From an uncultured cyanobacterium (GTDB taxonomy: Bacteria; Cyanobacteriota; Cyanobacteriia; PCC-6307; Cyanobiaceae): a stretch of DNA of 59,793 bases. Both the position numbers and the translations under genes were made by a program. The DNA is taken from NCBI GenBank assembly GCA_903935205.1, contig CAIZQU010000144.1:1-59793 (forward strand), read 5' to 3'. Shown piece after piece: positions 37,247 through 45,495 of this stretch (position 1 is the stretch's first letter; every line of letters starts with the position of its first letter). The notes under the pieces were generated by a model that saw only the letters and a list, made by a program, of their open reading frames with translations, had not been told where the DNA came from and made no database searches.

Positions 37247-39265
37247 TCAGGCCGTGGGGTGGGGGTTGGCAGCGGCGGTCAGAGCTTGGCCGCCGAGCAT
37301 GGTGGCCGCGAAGATGTCACGGTTGACCTGGAGATTGGCTGGGTCGAAATAGGAGCTATGGGCACAGCCCAGGTTGTAGCCCACTGGGCCGGCAGCGCAG
37401 CCCGTGGGCTCCAGGTTGAGGAACTCCCGGCTTACCTCGAAGCGATGGCCGATCGGTCCTCCCACATGGTCACCCTTGGCATCGAGATTGATCCAGTTCT
37501 GCACCAGGCCTGGCTTGGGGGCCCTGCGGGACTGGGCAGGGCGATTGCCGGGGCGCAGCGTTCCCTGAACCGGAGCCAGGGACAGGGCGCTGCCGACCGT
37601 GAACCAGGTGTGCACCCGACCATTCAGAGCCTGGTTCTCGAGCTCCCGCAGCCCCTCGTAGGCCACCACCGTGCCCCAGCTGTGGGAGATGATCTCCAGG
37701 GTGTGGCCGGCGGCGAGCAGCGGTCGGACGATGCTGGTGAACCGCTCCAGGATGCGCTGACGGGTGGTGGCGTTGACCATGTAGATCAGGAAATCGTCGA
37801 TGGCCATGGCTACGCCCCGGCTCGTGTCTCCTCCGCTGGGGGCTGCGGTCGGATCCTGGATCTGCTGCAGCCGTCGATCGTCAAGAACGTCCAGAATGGC
37901 CTGGCGCAGCTCCCTGGCCTTGCTGTCGAGCTCTGCGGCACCGCCACTGCGCTGATTGTTGACCAGATCGCTCCAGCGCACCTCGGCACGGCCCTGGCCA
38001 GGGGTGGCCGGACCAAACAGGGAGCCCACATGGGGTTTCAGGGCCTGCCACCACTGATCCGAGTAGCCAACCCCATGCTTGCCGATGCCATGGACGCTGA
38101 CCAGCACCCGTTGGCTCGAGCGTTGCTGCCGTTCGGGCGGGGACATGGGCTCCTCCGCCAGGGCTCGCATCGTGTCGAGGAAGCGCATGTGGGCCAGATA
38201 GACCATCTGCTGGGTGCTCAGGCCAAGCGGTTGGGGATCCAGGTTGAGCTGCTGCAGGGTGAGGTTCAGCGGCTGGGGCATGGGCGCCGTGGGGCCCGCG
38301 GAGGCGGAACCCAGATCCGGCCACAGCGGTAGCGACTCAGCCAGGCTGGAGGTGGCTGTGCTGCTGTTGGTGGACCCTGGCCGCGATGCCGTGTGGTCAG
38401 AAGAGTCGGCGACCCGACCGATCGCCAGCGATCGACCCTCGTGTTGGGGGATCTGCTCGTAGCGACCGCGCAATCGATCGACGACGGCGGAGATCAGTTC
38501 AGCACTGCTGCACTCGGGTTTCTGGCGCAGGATTTCACACAGGTTGTAGGTGAACGCTCCTTGGTAATCACCATTGATGTAGGCGTCGGCGGCGGTCTGG
38601 TGTTCCGAACAGGCCATCAGGTTGGTCTGGATGTCCCCCGCCACCCGCAGCGTCCGACGCCTGGATGCTCTCGATTGCCAGGCTTCGGCTGGCAGGTTCT
38701 GGGGAGCGATGAAGCGGGCGTTGCTGAGCAGGTGCTCGTCGACCACTTCCGTTGATTGATAGGGTTCTATTTCGCGGTTGTTGGCCAGGATCGTTTTTTC
38801 TTTTCCCGTCGCCTGACGCACGCGCATGAAGCGGGAGCTGCTGCCGGAATGGCAGGTGTCACGGATGATCAGCAGCTGCACGCCAGAATCGACGGATTGA
38901 ACCAGGTCAAACCATTCATCGTCGACCATGTAACTATTTGGATCGTCAAAGGCGAAATCCTGGAGGCAGGTGATCTCATCGTGGAGATCTTCTTCTTCAC
39001 CGTCTTTATCGGGGATATAGGAGCCATGGCCGGAGAAATGAAAGACCAGCACATCACCGCTGACCGCCCCCTCCGTCAACCATCTCCAGCCGTCCATCAG
39101 CCCGCTTTTGACGCACTCCTGATCAAGCAATAGACGAATATTGTCGGCCTGGAAGGCGAATTTGTTCAGCAGTACATCCTTGATGTTGAGCACATCGTTG
39201 ATGCAGCCGCGCAGGGGAATATGCTCATAGGCATTGATGCCACAGAGCAGCGCTTTATGGGTCAT
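37247..39265 (-). CDS. Type I metacaspase fused to an alpha/beta-hydrolase domain
   Basis: This 672-residue protein has an N-terminal caspase-fold domain (about 1-285). Catalytic His80 lies in HFSGHGSY and Cys138 in RDTCHSGS, and acidic residues near 95-117 (DEITCLQD, MVDDEW) match the Arg/Lys-binding S1 pocket of metacaspases. A Ser/Thr/Pro/Gln-rich linker (about 286-385) follows. A C-terminal serine-hydrolase domain (about 386-660) has VSVHGIGKHG as oxyanion strand and SHSWG with nucleophile Ser529. Asp595 or Asp599 and His636 are candidates for the triad. No signal peptide or membrane segment is seen. It is the last gene of the cluster 42933-37247, 176 bases after the DyP peroxidase, with no clear Shine-Dalgarno. 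Confidence 0.85.
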   Translation of the reverse strand: MTHKALLCGINAYEHIPLRGCINDVLNIKDVLLNKFAFQADNIRLLLDQECVKSGLMDGWRWLTEGAVSGDVLVFHFSGHGSYIPDKDGEEEDLHDEITCLQDFAFDDPNSYMVDDEWFDLVQSVDSGVQLLIIRDTCHSGSSSRFMRVRQATGKEKTILANNREIEPYQSTEVVDEHLLSNARFIAPQNLPAEAWQSRASRRRTLRVAGDIQTNLMACSEHQTAADAYINGDYQGAFTYNLCEILRQKPECSSAELISAVVDRLRGRYEQIPQHEGRSLAIGRVADSSDHTASRPGSTNSSTATSSLAESLPLWPDLGSASAGPTAPMPQPLNLTLQQLNLDPQPLGLSTQQMVYLAHMRFLDTMRALAEEPMSPPERQQRSSQRVLVSVHGIGKHGVGYSDQWWQALKPHVGSLFGPATPGQGRAEVRWSDLVNNQRSGGAAELDSKARELRQAILDVLDDRRLQQIQDPTAAPSGGDTSRGVAMAIDDFLIYMVNATTRQRILERFTSIVRPLLAAGHTLEIISHSWGTVVAYEGLRELENQALNGRVHTWFTVGSALSLAPVQGTLRPGNRPAQSRRAPKPGLVQNWINLDAKGDHVGGPIGHRFEVSREFLNLEPTGCAAGPVGYNLGCAHSSYFDPANLQVNRDIFAATMLGGQALTAAANPHPTA

Positions 39266-39441
39266 GGCTGGTCACAATGATGTCTGCCCGAAAGCTAGCA
39301 AGCAGCTTGTCTGCCGACAAGAATCGCGGATTGTTGTGTCCTCGTTGTGGCTCTGGCAGCAGCGATCGGGGCCCGCGAGCTGGCAGCCTGCGAAGCCCAG
39401 CCCAGCTGTGATCCGCCCCGCTGGCCGGCGCCCCATGGCGC

Positions 39442-41067
39442 TCAGGTGGGGTCGATCAGGCCCTGGGCGATCAGGCGGAGGGCGGTGAGGCTGGGAACAA
39501 AGAAATAAGCACCACCATGAACTTCGACAAACTGCGGCATCCGGTCGCAGATGAAGGGTGGCTGCTCGCTGCTGCTGGAAGCCTCGATCAGGAATTTGGA
39601 ATCGTTGGCATGGTTGCCAACGATCGGACATGTGTCATTGCCTGATTGAAAATCGAGGCCGTACTGAAGCCACTGTTGCTGTACAAACTCAAACTGACGA
39701 AACAGGCTGGCGCAGACCACCAACATCAGCACACCATGCTCTTCCTGGTCTGAGATGCCCGGACCTGAATGGCCGTAGGGAAGTCCGCGACGCAGAATGC
39801 GGCGACGGTTGTTGAGCACGCTTGTCGCTTTGGTCGCTGGTTGTCCCGCGGTCCCTGGCGCCACCGTCGGATCGAGCATGTCGCGGGGGTTGCTGCGACG
39901 CAGATGGGAGGAAAAGGGGCAGCGCGAGCCATCGGGATCAGCGGAATAGCTGAAGTCGCGCTGGATCAGATCCAGATAGGCTGCCTTCTTCTCCGTTGGC
40001 ATGGCGTCGATCTTGGCCCTTTCGGCCTGCCACTCTGCAAAGGTTGCTGCCCTCATCAGTGGAATGCCATCGCTCCAGCGGCCGACCATCTTGGCGCGTA
40101 GTGTTTCTTTCGCTTCTTCTAGGCTGATCGCATGGATGTTTGCATACGCGCTGGCCTTGGAGTCGACATACTGGTGGAAGGCATTCACATTCTGATGTAG
40201 CTTGCGGTAGGCCATGAAGGTGCCATTGCGGCTGAATTCAGTGGGAAGGATTCCCCCTGCGGTTTCCTGGGCTTCATCGGCATAGCCCAGCAGGAACTCT
40301 CCTGTTGCCAATGGAACCCAGTTCTGATCGGCGCTGAGCTTGCCCTGGCCAATGACTTCTCGGCTCATGATCTCTGGGTCGGAGTATTGACCTTCAAAGA
40401 CCGGATCGCCAATGCCATCGGTGAAGCCAAAATGCTCCTTGACCGGATCGGCCAGGACGGCCATGTCCTGGTAGTGGGGGTTGGGGCCTCGATGGCCGCT
40501 CAGAATCGTGACACCTCGCTCCTCTCCACAGGAACACACCAGCCATTGATAGCTGGCTTCCAGGGCCGCTTGGGCAGAGGGATGATCCTTGGGAGTGGCG
40601 TTGGCATTGAGGGTGATCAGGATATGCACCTGCTTGTGGGGATTGTTGAGCTCCGCAACCCAGACCGGGTCCCAGAGATCTTGGATGTGTTGTTGGCTGC
40701 TATGCAGATCGCGCAGGATCGGTGCGCGCTTCAACATCCCCTCCTGAAATTCATCCGGCATGCCGCGCAGGCTGTTCACCGGCACTCCCAGGGCGAGCAG
40801 GCCGCGGAAGGTGAAAGCGATGTTGATCGCCACATCGGGTTTGCTGGCCGTGACCTTGCTACGGTCGAACAGATTCTGGGTTCGAGAGGATGGCCAGAGT
40901 TCGGCGGTGGTGACCTTGCGCCTGAGGCTGTCGATGAATTCGCGGGCCTGTTGGGCGCGTCCCTCGTGCACGTGGAGCAGGACGCAACGGGCGATGGGGA
41001 AACCCTGCCTGCCGTAGGCCTGGAGAATGTTGCCTTGAATGTCGGCGAGATCAAGTTCTTTGGCCAT
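39442..41067 (-). CDS. DyP-type heme peroxidase
   Basis: This 541-residue dye-decolorizing peroxidase has the catalytic Asp217 in FGFTDGIGDP, GEFLLGYADE, RNGTFMAYRKLHQNV, the proximal heme-ligand His388 in SSHLRRSNPRD and the distal Arg region RRILRRGLPYG. Length and inserts put it with the long (class C/D type) enzymes. It oxidises substrates with hydrogen peroxide; the natural substrate is unknown. There is no twin-arginine or Sec signal, so it is probably cytoplasmic. It lies between the membrane-anchored unknown protein (139 bases upstream) and the metacaspase gene. Confidence 0.92.
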   Translation of the reverse strand: MAKELDLADIQGNILQAYGRQGFPIARCVLLHVHEGRAQQAREFIDSLRRKVTTAELWPSSRTQNLFDRSKVTASKPDVAINIAFTFRGLLALGVPVNSLRGMPDEFQEGMLKRAPILRDLHSSQQHIQDLWDPVWVAELNNPHKQVHILITLNANATPKDHPSAQAALEASYQWLVCSCGEERGVTILSGHRGPNPHYQDMAVLADPVKEHFGFTDGIGDPVFEGQYSDPEIMSREVIGQGKLSADQNWVPLATGEFLLGYADEAQETAGGILPTEFSRNGTFMAYRKLHQNVNAFHQYVDSKASAYANIHAISLEEAKETLRAKMVGRWSDGIPLMRAATFAEWQAERAKIDAMPTEKKAAYLDLIQRDFSYSADPDGSRCPFSSHLRRSNPRDMLDPTVAPGTAGQPATKATSVLNNRRRILRRGLPYGHSGPGISDQEEHGVLMLVVCASLFRQFEFVQQQWLQYGLDFQSGNDTCPIVGNHANDSKFLIEASSSSEQPPFICDRMPQFVEVHGGAYFFVPSLTALRLIAQGLIDPT

Positions 41068-41206
41068 GGGTTTGTCGGAACGGACGTTGGACGTATGGGA
41101 ATAACGGGTGTGCGCTCAGGAGGCTGGAGCCGCTATCTGGATCTAGCTTCCGGATCTACCCTCTGGAGCTGCCTTGGTGAAAGTCCTGCCTTGATGGAGG
41201 GGACGA

Positions 41207-42205
41207 TCAGGAAGGAATGCAGCCTGCGGGTTGGCTGGGAGCATCGAGAGAATCAGGCCTGTGTCGTTGCACGAAGCGGCTAAAGCTCTGCTGGAGATCG
41301 GCTGGACTGCGGCCCTGATTGTCTATCATAAAATCAACAAAAACACGTTGTAGATAAAGCGCTTTCAGCACCGATCTCAGATCTGTTCTTGGTGCGGTGG
41401 GAAAGGGCTCCATGCCAACGCTGATGATGCGTCGATACAACCAAACCAGTAGCAGGGCCAGCAGCAGCGGTAGCAGCAGCAAACGCAGGAGGGCGCCTGG
41501 CAGCAAAAGTGAAAGCGCCACCGCAGCGATCGCTGTTGTGATCAAGGGCACGCTCAGGACCTTGGACCACCGATTCGGAAGGGTGCCACCTCCCTGCCAG
41601 AGCCCTGGCTCCGCCAGCCAATAGTAATCGTTGAACGACATTGTCGTTTCGATCTGGCTTGAGAGAACTTGCTGGATGAAGCTCTCCCTGGGGCGGGAGG
41701 GATCAAAGCCCTGACAGTGTTGAGCAATCAGGGTCAACTTGTCGCCCATAACGTTCCAGAGGCCGTCCAGATAACCGCGTAGGCTCTCCGGGCTGCCATC
41801 GGCTGCGTCGAAATCGATGATCAAGGCCAGATAGGACCAGGGCAGATGATCGACAGGCCCTGGGATGACAGGGTTGATCTTGCGGATGGTGTTGAGGATC
41901 GCATCCTGATGTTCGCGGCCTACGAAGGTGAGGTCATCGATCACGACCAATCGGCAGAAATGGGTGCGCAGATCGCGGCTGAAGGGGGAGCGCCAATCGC
42001 CATCGATTGCGTCGTTCGCCTCGGCGGATGCCTGGGAGCGGTTGGTGGAGATGCGGTTGCCGCCCGTGGGTAACAGATCTAGAAGTTCGCGGATGGCGTG
42101 GGTGTGGGAATAGGAGTTTCCTGGGTCGACCTGGTTTGGGCAAAGCCCTTTCTGGATTGGAATCAATGCTGAAAGGAAATAATGGCCACCATCAAAATTA
42201 GGCAT
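41207..42205 (-). CDS. Unrecognised membrane-anchored protein of the DyP cluster
   Basis: This 332-residue protein has a soluble N-terminal part of about 210 residues (GGHYFLSALIPI, RTHFCRLVVIDDLTFVGREHQ, YLALIIDFDA, SSQIETTMSFNDYYW). Two close membrane helices at about 217-257 are rich in Leu, and a C-terminal cytosolic part contains LKALYLQRVFVDFMIDNQG. I do not know the family. I recall similar proteins beside DyP peroxidases in other bacteria, but cannot verify this here. It is the second gene of the cluster, 62 bases after the 42268-42933 gene. Confidence 0.65.
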   Translation of the reverse strand: MPNFDGGHYFLSALIPIQKGLCPNQVDPGNSYSHTHAIRELLDLLPTGGNRISTNRSQASAEANDAIDGDWRSPFSRDLRTHFCRLVVIDDLTFVGREHQDAILNTIRKINPVIPGPVDHLPWSYLALIIDFDAADGSPESLRGYLDGLWNVMGDKLTLIAQHCQGFDPSRPRESFIQQVLSSQIETTMSFNDYYWLAEPGLWQGGGTLPNRWSKVLSVPLITTAIAAVALSLLLPGALLRLLLLPLLLALLLVWLYRRIISVGMEPFPTAPRTDLRSVLKALYLQRVFVDFMIDNQGRSPADLQQSFSRFVQRHRPDSLDAPSQPAGCIPS

Positions 42206-42267
42206 GTCGGTTGTTGGTTTTGAGTGGGCTTTGCTGAGGTTGTATTCGTGAATCCACCCTCAGGCCA

Positions 42268-42933
42268 TCAGGACCTCAGGTGCTCCAGGCGTCGCTCCAG
42301 CTCTTTCCTGAGCAGGTGGCGGTTGCGGTCGGCGGTTTGGGTGTCGGTGCTGGCGATTGGAGCGGGGCCAGCGGCGGGAAGATTGTGCTGAATCTTCTGG
42401 GTAATGCGTGCATAGGCCTGGGCAAACTGCTCAGGACTGCTGGAGGCGGATAACTGTTGCAGGGTTTCGATGGCCGCCCAGACGCGAAGCGCTGACTTGA
42501 TGTCGCGCTGCCCCGATCCGGGTGTGGCATTGTAGTAATAATTGCAGTCAACCTGATTGAGACGAATATAATTTTTGAAGGGTGTTATCGGAATCGATCC
42601 TGGGTAGCGGATGCTGCTATACCAAAACAGGTCGAGGCCGGTGGGGATGCCATCGGAAAAGCTGTCGATGTATTGATCCCATGTGCCGTTAAAATTGCTC
42701 ACAAAAAACATGTAGTCATTGCCTGGCCGCTGCTTCTCTTCCAGCCCGGGCCACTGATCGCGGCGAATGATGAACCAGCGGGCAAAGTGAATGATCGACA
42801 GTTGCAGCAGCCCGCTCATGAAGGCTGGATTGATGCGGCCGAGCATGAACAGCAGCCTGTTGATCCAGGTGTTGCTCGGGTGCATCGGTGTGAGCACATT
42901 CATGCCATAGGCTTTACCGGCAATGTTGGACAT
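42268..42933 (-). CDS. Unrecognised protein, first gene of the DyP-metacaspase cluster
   Basis: This protein of about 221 residues starts MSNIAGKAYGMNVLTPMHP. Its central part has well-organised motifs (IHFARWFIIRRDQWPGL, FFVSNFNGTWDQYIDSFSD, YPGSIPITPFKNYIRLNQ, CNYYYNATPGSGQRD). The aromatic, Asn- and Asp-rich centre suggests a real enzyme or ligand-binding fold, but I know no function. A longer frame to 43074 exists and is rejected because it overlaps the protease gene upstream. The DNA here is clearly lower in GC than its neighbours (see 42520-42720), suggesting acquisition by transfer. Confidence 0.6.
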   Translation of the reverse strand: MSNIAGKAYGMNVLTPMHPSNTWINRLLFMLGRINPAFMSGLLQLSIIHFARWFIIRRDQWPGLEEKQRPGNDYMFFVSNFNGTWDQYIDSFSDGIPTGLDLFWYSSIRYPGSIPITPFKNYIRLNQVDCNYYYNATPGSGQRDIKSALRVWAAIETLQQLSASSSPEQFAQAYARITQKIQHNLPAAGPAPIASTDTQTADRNRHLLRKELERRLEHLRS

Positions 42934-43021
42934 CTTGGCTTCAGATCCTCTGGAAACGTTATCTTTCTCAAGCCTATCCGACCATCTTCTTTGCCGCCAT
43001 GCTTGCAAGCGTTCTTCATGG

Positions 43022-43714
43022 TTATGGACTGGCGCCTGCTGTCGACCCATCGCTTTCCTCCGGCCATGGATCAATCCTGTGGTCGACTTGTTGTGTGTTG
43101 TTCCCTACCTGATCGGCTCCGATCCCCGGGCCCGAGGGCTTGCCTCTCTCGTCGGCAGGCAGCGGCAGGCTGCTCAGCAGTCTCTGCCGCCGTCGCCAGT
43201 CGCCCATATGCGAAGCCAGCAGGGACTCGAAGGCCTCGCCGTGGCCCCGCTGCAGCAGGTGGCACAGCTCATGGAGCACCACGTAGTCGAGGCAGGTGGG
43301 TGGCGCATGCACCAGGGCGGTGTTCAGATGGATGTTGCCATTGGTGGCGTTGCAGCTGCCCCATCCGCGGCGCATCGCCCTGATGATCAGGCGACGGTGC
43401 CGCACCGCCAGAACCGCTTCCCACTGCATCAGCAGCGCTTCGGCTCGGCCGCGCAGCTCCAGGCGATACCAGCGTTCCAGAAGTTGCTGCCGCCGCTCCG
43501 GGCTGGTGCCTGGGGGCACGCCCAGCACCAACTTCCGAGGTCCGTGCTCCAGCCGTGCCGCCCCATTCCGCTCCCGGATCTCCAGCCGTTGCCGCTTTCC
43601 CCAGAGCAGATGACTGCCCCGGGCCACCGTTCGCTCTCCCGGCCCGGCTCGGCCCCCCGGACCTGGAGCCGTGCTCGGCGGCACCGAGCTGTCCTTGCCC
43701 GCCGCTGTCGTCAT
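43022..43714 (-). CDS. YgjP-like (M48-related, DUF45) metallopeptidase
   Basis: This 230-residue protein carries the zinc motif HELCH in YVVLHELCHLLQRGHGEAF, where a further His follows as third ligand. The preceding family segments are RGWGSCNATNGNIHLN and LIIRAMR. YgjP-like proteins (DUF45) share the zincin fold. Their substrates are unknown. The tail of about 45 residues after the zincin domain is low-complexity. The ATG at 43714 is the first start after a Pro/Gly-rich open stretch. It lies 88 bases upstream of the DyP cluster but has normal high GC, so it probably does not belong to it. Confidence 0.75.
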   Translation of the reverse strand: MTTAAGKDSSVPPSTAPGPGGRAGPGERTVARGSHLLWGKRQRLEIRERNGAARLEHGPRKLVLGVPPGTSPERRQQLLERWYRLELRGRAEALLMQWEAVLAVRHRRLIIRAMRRGWGSCNATNGNIHLNTALVHAPPTCLDYVVLHELCHLLQRGHGEAFESLLASHMGDWRRRQRLLSSLPLPADERGKPSGPGIGADQVGNNTQQVDHRIDPWPEESDGSTAGASP

Positions 43715-43882
43715 CCTGGATCCTCGTGGCAGCACCCATCCAACGGCCTGCCCTGCGCCTGTCACACCGTTCCAGGCTGGTTGCGGCCCATCCGGCTCGG
43801 CTCCGCTCGCCCTCAAGGGCCAGGAGCTCCCGACCTGGAGGGCCGTCGGATGGGATGAGGGCTGCTGGCGGCTCGACGGGGC

Positions 43883-44626
43883 TTAGCTGGCTCCACCCAG
43901 GTAGAGGGCCTGGAGCTCAGGGTCATGGCGCAGCTCGGCGGCCGGACCCTGGAGCCGCAGGTTGCCGCTCTCGAGCACCACAGCCCGGTCGGCAATCGCC
44001 AGGGCTGCGGCGGCGTTCTGCTCCACCAGCAGCATCGCCAGCCCCTCACGGTGCAGTCCGGCCAGGGTGTCCATCAACTCCGCGACCAGGCGGGGCGCCA
44101 GGCCGAGGCTGGGTTCATCCAGCAGCAGCAGGGTCGGGCGGCCCATCAGGGCACGGGCGATCGCCAGCATCTGCTGTTCGCCGCCCGAGAGGCTGCCCGC
44201 CAGTTGCTGGCGTCGTTCCGCCAGGCGGGGGAACAACTGATAGCAGCGTTCCAGATCGGTGGCGATCACACTGCGGTCGCGGCGCAGCCAGGCGCCAAGC
44301 TCCAGGTTGGTGGCCACGCTCTGGCGGGCCAGCACCCGGCGTCCCTCCGGACAGTGGCCGATGCCCAGCCGCACCGTCCGTTCGGTGCTGAGCCGCGCCA
44401 GCTCCGCCCCCTGCCAGAGGATGCGGCCGGCGGCGGCGTCGACGAGCCGGGAGATCGCCCGCAGGGTGGTGGTCTTGCCGGCGCCGTTGGCTCCCAGCAG
44501 GGCTACCAGCTCACCCTGGCCGACGGTGAAGCTCAGCTCGCGCAGGGCGGTGATGCCGCCGTAGCGCACGCTCAGCCCCTCGATCTGCAGCAGGGGGGCA
44601 CGCAATCCAAGGCTGCCGGCGCTCAT
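43883..44626 (-). CDS. livF: Branched-chain/neutral amino-acid ABC transporter ATP-binding protein (LivF type)
   Basis: This 247-residue ATPase has Walker A GANGAGKTT, Q-loop, signature LSGGEQQM, Walker B LLLLDEPSLGL and the H-switch region LVEQN. The LivF subtype is shown by GHCPEGRRVL. It pairs with LivG as an ATPase heterodimer. Its start overlaps the livG stop by 4 bases. It is the last gene of the transporter operon. Confidence 0.92.
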   Translation of the reverse strand: MSAGSLGLRAPLLQIEGLSVRYGGITALRELSFTVGQGELVALLGANGAGKTTTLRAISRLVDAAAGRILWQGAELARLSTERTVRLGIGHCPEGRRVLARQSVATNLELGAWLRRDRSVIATDLERCYQLFPRLAERRQQLAGSLSGGEQQMLAIARALMGRPTLLLLDEPSLGLAPRLVAELMDTLAGLHREGLAMLLVEQNAAAALAIADRAVVLESGNLRLQGPAAELRHDPELQALYLGGAS

Positions 44627-45495
44627 GATCTCCCCTCCCCACCGGCCTCCTGATCGACAGGCCCGGACCCGGGGGTGTCAGCCGCCGCTGCTCCAGCAAC
44701 GGACTGGCTGGCACTGCCCAGGTAAGCCTCGATCACGGCAGGGTCATGGCGCACCTGGCGGGGGGTGCCCAGGGCGATGCGACGTCCGAAATTGAGCACT
44801 GCCAGCCGGTCGCAGAGCTCCATCATCAGCGGCACATGGTGCTCAATGATCAACACCGTCAACTGATGTTCGCGGCGGATCGAACGGATCAACTCCGTCA
44901 GCTCGCCCTTTTCGGTCGTGTTCATCCCCGCCGCTGGTTCATCGAGCAGCAGCAGCTCCGGCCGGCCGGCCAGGGCTCGGGCGATCTCGAGGCGTCGCCG
45001 CTGGCCATAGGACAAGGAGGCTGAGGATCGTTCGGCCAGTTCGACGATGCCCACGCTGTCCAGCAGGTCGAGGGCCTGCCGGCGCAGGTTCTCCTCCCGC
45101 TGCTGGAAGGTTCGGCTGCCGAGCAGGGCCTGCAGTTTCGGTTGGCGGCTGTGGCGGTGCAGCCCCACCCTGACGTTATCGAGGCAGCTGAGGGAGCTGA
45201 ACAGACGCAGGTTCTGGAAGGTGCGTGCCATCCCCAGGGCCGCCACCCGGTGGCTCGGCGCGCCGGTGATCGCCACCCCCTTCCAATGGACGCTGCCGCT
45301 GCTGGGGCGGGTGATGCCGCTGATCAGGTTGAACAGGGTGGTCTTGCCGGCGCCATTGGGGCCGAGCAGGCCGAAGATCTCGCCCTGGTGCACCGTCAGG
45401 CTCACCCCATCCACCGCCACCAGCCCTCCAAAACGGCGGCTCAGTGCTTCGACCGCCAGCAATGGACTGGGCGCGGGGGTGGCAGTGGGGTTCAT
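44623..45495 (-). CDS. livG: Branched-chain/neutral amino-acid ABC transporter ATP-binding protein (LivG type)
   Basis: This 290-residue ATPase has Walker A GPNGAGKTT, signature LSYGQRRRLEIARAL and Walker B LLLLDEPAAGMN. The LivG-specific insert MARTFQNLRLFSSLSCLDNV is followed by GLHRHSRQP. The C-terminal ~25 residues after the ATPase core are low-complexity. It overlaps both livM (4 bases) and livF (4 bases). Confidence 0.92.
   Translation of the reverse strand: MNPTATPAPSPLLAVEALSRRFGGLVAVDGVSLTVHQGEIFGLLGPNGAGKTTLFNLISGITRPSSGSVHWKGVAITGAPSHRVAALGMARTFQNLRLFSSLSCLDNVRVGLHRHSRQPKLQALLGSRTFQQREENLRRQALDLLDSVGIVELAERSSASLSYGQRRRLEIARALAGRPELLLLDEPAAGMNTTEKGELTELIRSIRREHQLTVLIIEHHVPLMMELCDRLAVLNFGRRIALGTPRQVRHDPAVIEAYLGSASQSVAGAAAADTPGSGPVDQEAGGEGRS

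Noticed and set aside
42934-43074. N-terminal extension of the first DyP-cluster gene
   Set aside because: It would overlap the 3' end of the YgjP-like protease gene; the ATG at 42933 gives a natural start.
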